This document shows, in pieces, positions 14,838 to 15,282 of a stretch of DNA of 15,282 nt. Both the position numbers and the translations under genes were made by a program. A model generated the notes under the pieces. That model made no database searches, was not told where the DNA came from, and saw only the letters and a program-made list of their open reading frames with translations. Source of the stretch: JBFHRE01 sp036745195. Its GTDB lineage: Bacteria; Actinomycetota; Acidimicrobiia; Spongiisociales; ZC4RG35. Position 1 is the stretch's first letter, and each line of letters begins with the position of its first letter. The DNA lies in the NCBI GenBank assembly GCA_036745195.1, contig DAIOGO010000062.1:1-15282 (forward strand), written 5' to 3'.

Positions 14838-15257
14838 TCAGAACGCCCGACCCCCGTCGAGGCCGATCCGGATCGGAACGGAGTAGGAGGCGGCGAAACC
14901 CTCGGTAGTCATCCCCAGGTCCTCGATGATCCACTCCTCGTAGCGGGCCAGGTACTCGGCGCTGTTGTGCGCCGGCACCACCGCCGGGTCGATGGCGGCG
15001 GTCCCGGTCAGGGTGGCCACCCCTCCCCCGTTCCCGTCGGAGTCGAAGTGGAGGGAGACCCGGGGGCGAGCAGCGATGTTGCGTACTTTGAGGGTCTCCG
15101 GCTGGGAGTAGACGATCACCTCTTCCCCCACCCGGAGGAACCAGATGAGCGATGGGTAGGGAGTTCCCGAGGCGGCGACGGTGGTGAGCCAGGCGTGCCG
15201 CTCCCCCTCCAGCCGGCGAGACAGGGCCAGGCCGGTCGGGGATTGCCAGTCGATCAC
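14838..15257 (-). CDS. F420-dependent-type PPOX oxidoreductase (Rv3369-like split barrel)
   Basis: This 139-residue protein resembles the mycobacterial Rv3369 group of PPOX-class F420-binding enzymes. Typical elements are the N-terminal WLTTV (23-27), TPYPSLIWFLRVGEEVIVYS (32-51), SQPETLKVRNIAARPRVSLH (51-70) and HFDSDGNGGGVATLTGTA (70-87). These form the split-barrel cofactor pocket. Physiological substrate is unknown. The GTG start at 15257 is convincing: aaggag (15265-15270) lies 7 bases upstream. A promoter probably lies beyond the right window edge. It converges with the ligase gene, 27 bases apart. Confidence 0.92.
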   Translation of the reverse strand: MIDWQSPTGLALSRRLEGERHAWLTTVAASGTPYPSLIWFLRVGEEVIVYSQPETLKVRNIAARPRVSLHFDSDGNGGGVATLTGTAAIDPAVVPAHNSAEYLARYEEWIIEDLGMTTEGFAASYSVPIRIGLDGGRAF

Positions 15258-15282
15258 TCGATGTCTCCTTAGCTGGGGGAAG
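15258..15282 (-). promoter_or_regulatory. Leader with ribosome binding site for the PPOX gene
   Basis: Reading on the minus strand, aaggag at 15265-15270 stands 7 bases before the GTG start. It is one of the few strong Shine-Dalgarno sites in the window. The promoter is outside the window. Confidence 0.7.

Overview
The window is GC-rich, tightly packed bacterial DNA. It looks like chromosome of a high-GC actinobacterium. This rests on the strong G/C preference at third codon positions, frequent GTG starts, many starts without a clear Shine-Dalgarno, two split-barrel flavin/F420-type oxidoreductases, and an actinobacterial-looking TPR/CHAT protein. An acidimicrobial-type lineage is plausible, but the class is inference only. 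I see no rRNA, tRNA, insertion sequence, prophage or CRISPR array. No gene-free stretch exceeds 300 bases; the longest are about 180 bases (2806-2984) and about 150 bases (8144-8296).

Layout. (1) 1-2805: a large TPR-repeat protein on the minus strand, probably the N-terminal part of a CHAT (caspase-like) protein cut off by the left edge. It is transcribed divergently from a complete cytoplasmic subtilisin-like (S8) protease. This possible two-protease module is the most system-like feature of the window. (2) 2806-2984: a cluster of strong hairpins, including a 12-bp stem with a TTCG loop, separates the protease from the convergent aminotransferase. (3) 2985-8143, minus strand: a DapC/kynurenine-type aminotransferase, a tRNA-dihydrouridine synthase, and a complete lutABC (L-lactate oxidation) operon with overlapping genes. 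Transcription runs lutA-lutB-lutC and probably on into dus; a hairpin separates dus from the aminotransferase.

(4) 8144-8296: the divergent control region between lutA and an AlkA-like DNA glycosylase. It holds three near-identical 33-bp dyad-symmetric repeats at an exact 36-bp period. (5) 8297-10627: the glycosylase on the plus strand, facing a minus-strand pair of galactokinase-like GHMP kinase and VOC/glyoxalase protein. (6) 10670-14810: a tightly packed plus-strand operon of secreted, membrane-anchored alpha/beta hydrolase, split-barrel flavoprotein, Tag-type 3-methyladenine glycosylase and YbdK-type carboxylate-amine ligase. (7) 14838-15257: a minus-strand F420-dependent-type split-barrel oxidoreductase with a good ribosome binding site.

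Most of the window is metabolism and repair: lactate oxidation, amino-acid transamination, tRNA modification, and repair of alkylated bases by two unrelated glycosylases. Two regions are not ordinary housekeeping: the TPR/CHAT-subtilase pair at the left end, and the triple dyad repeat in front of lutABC.
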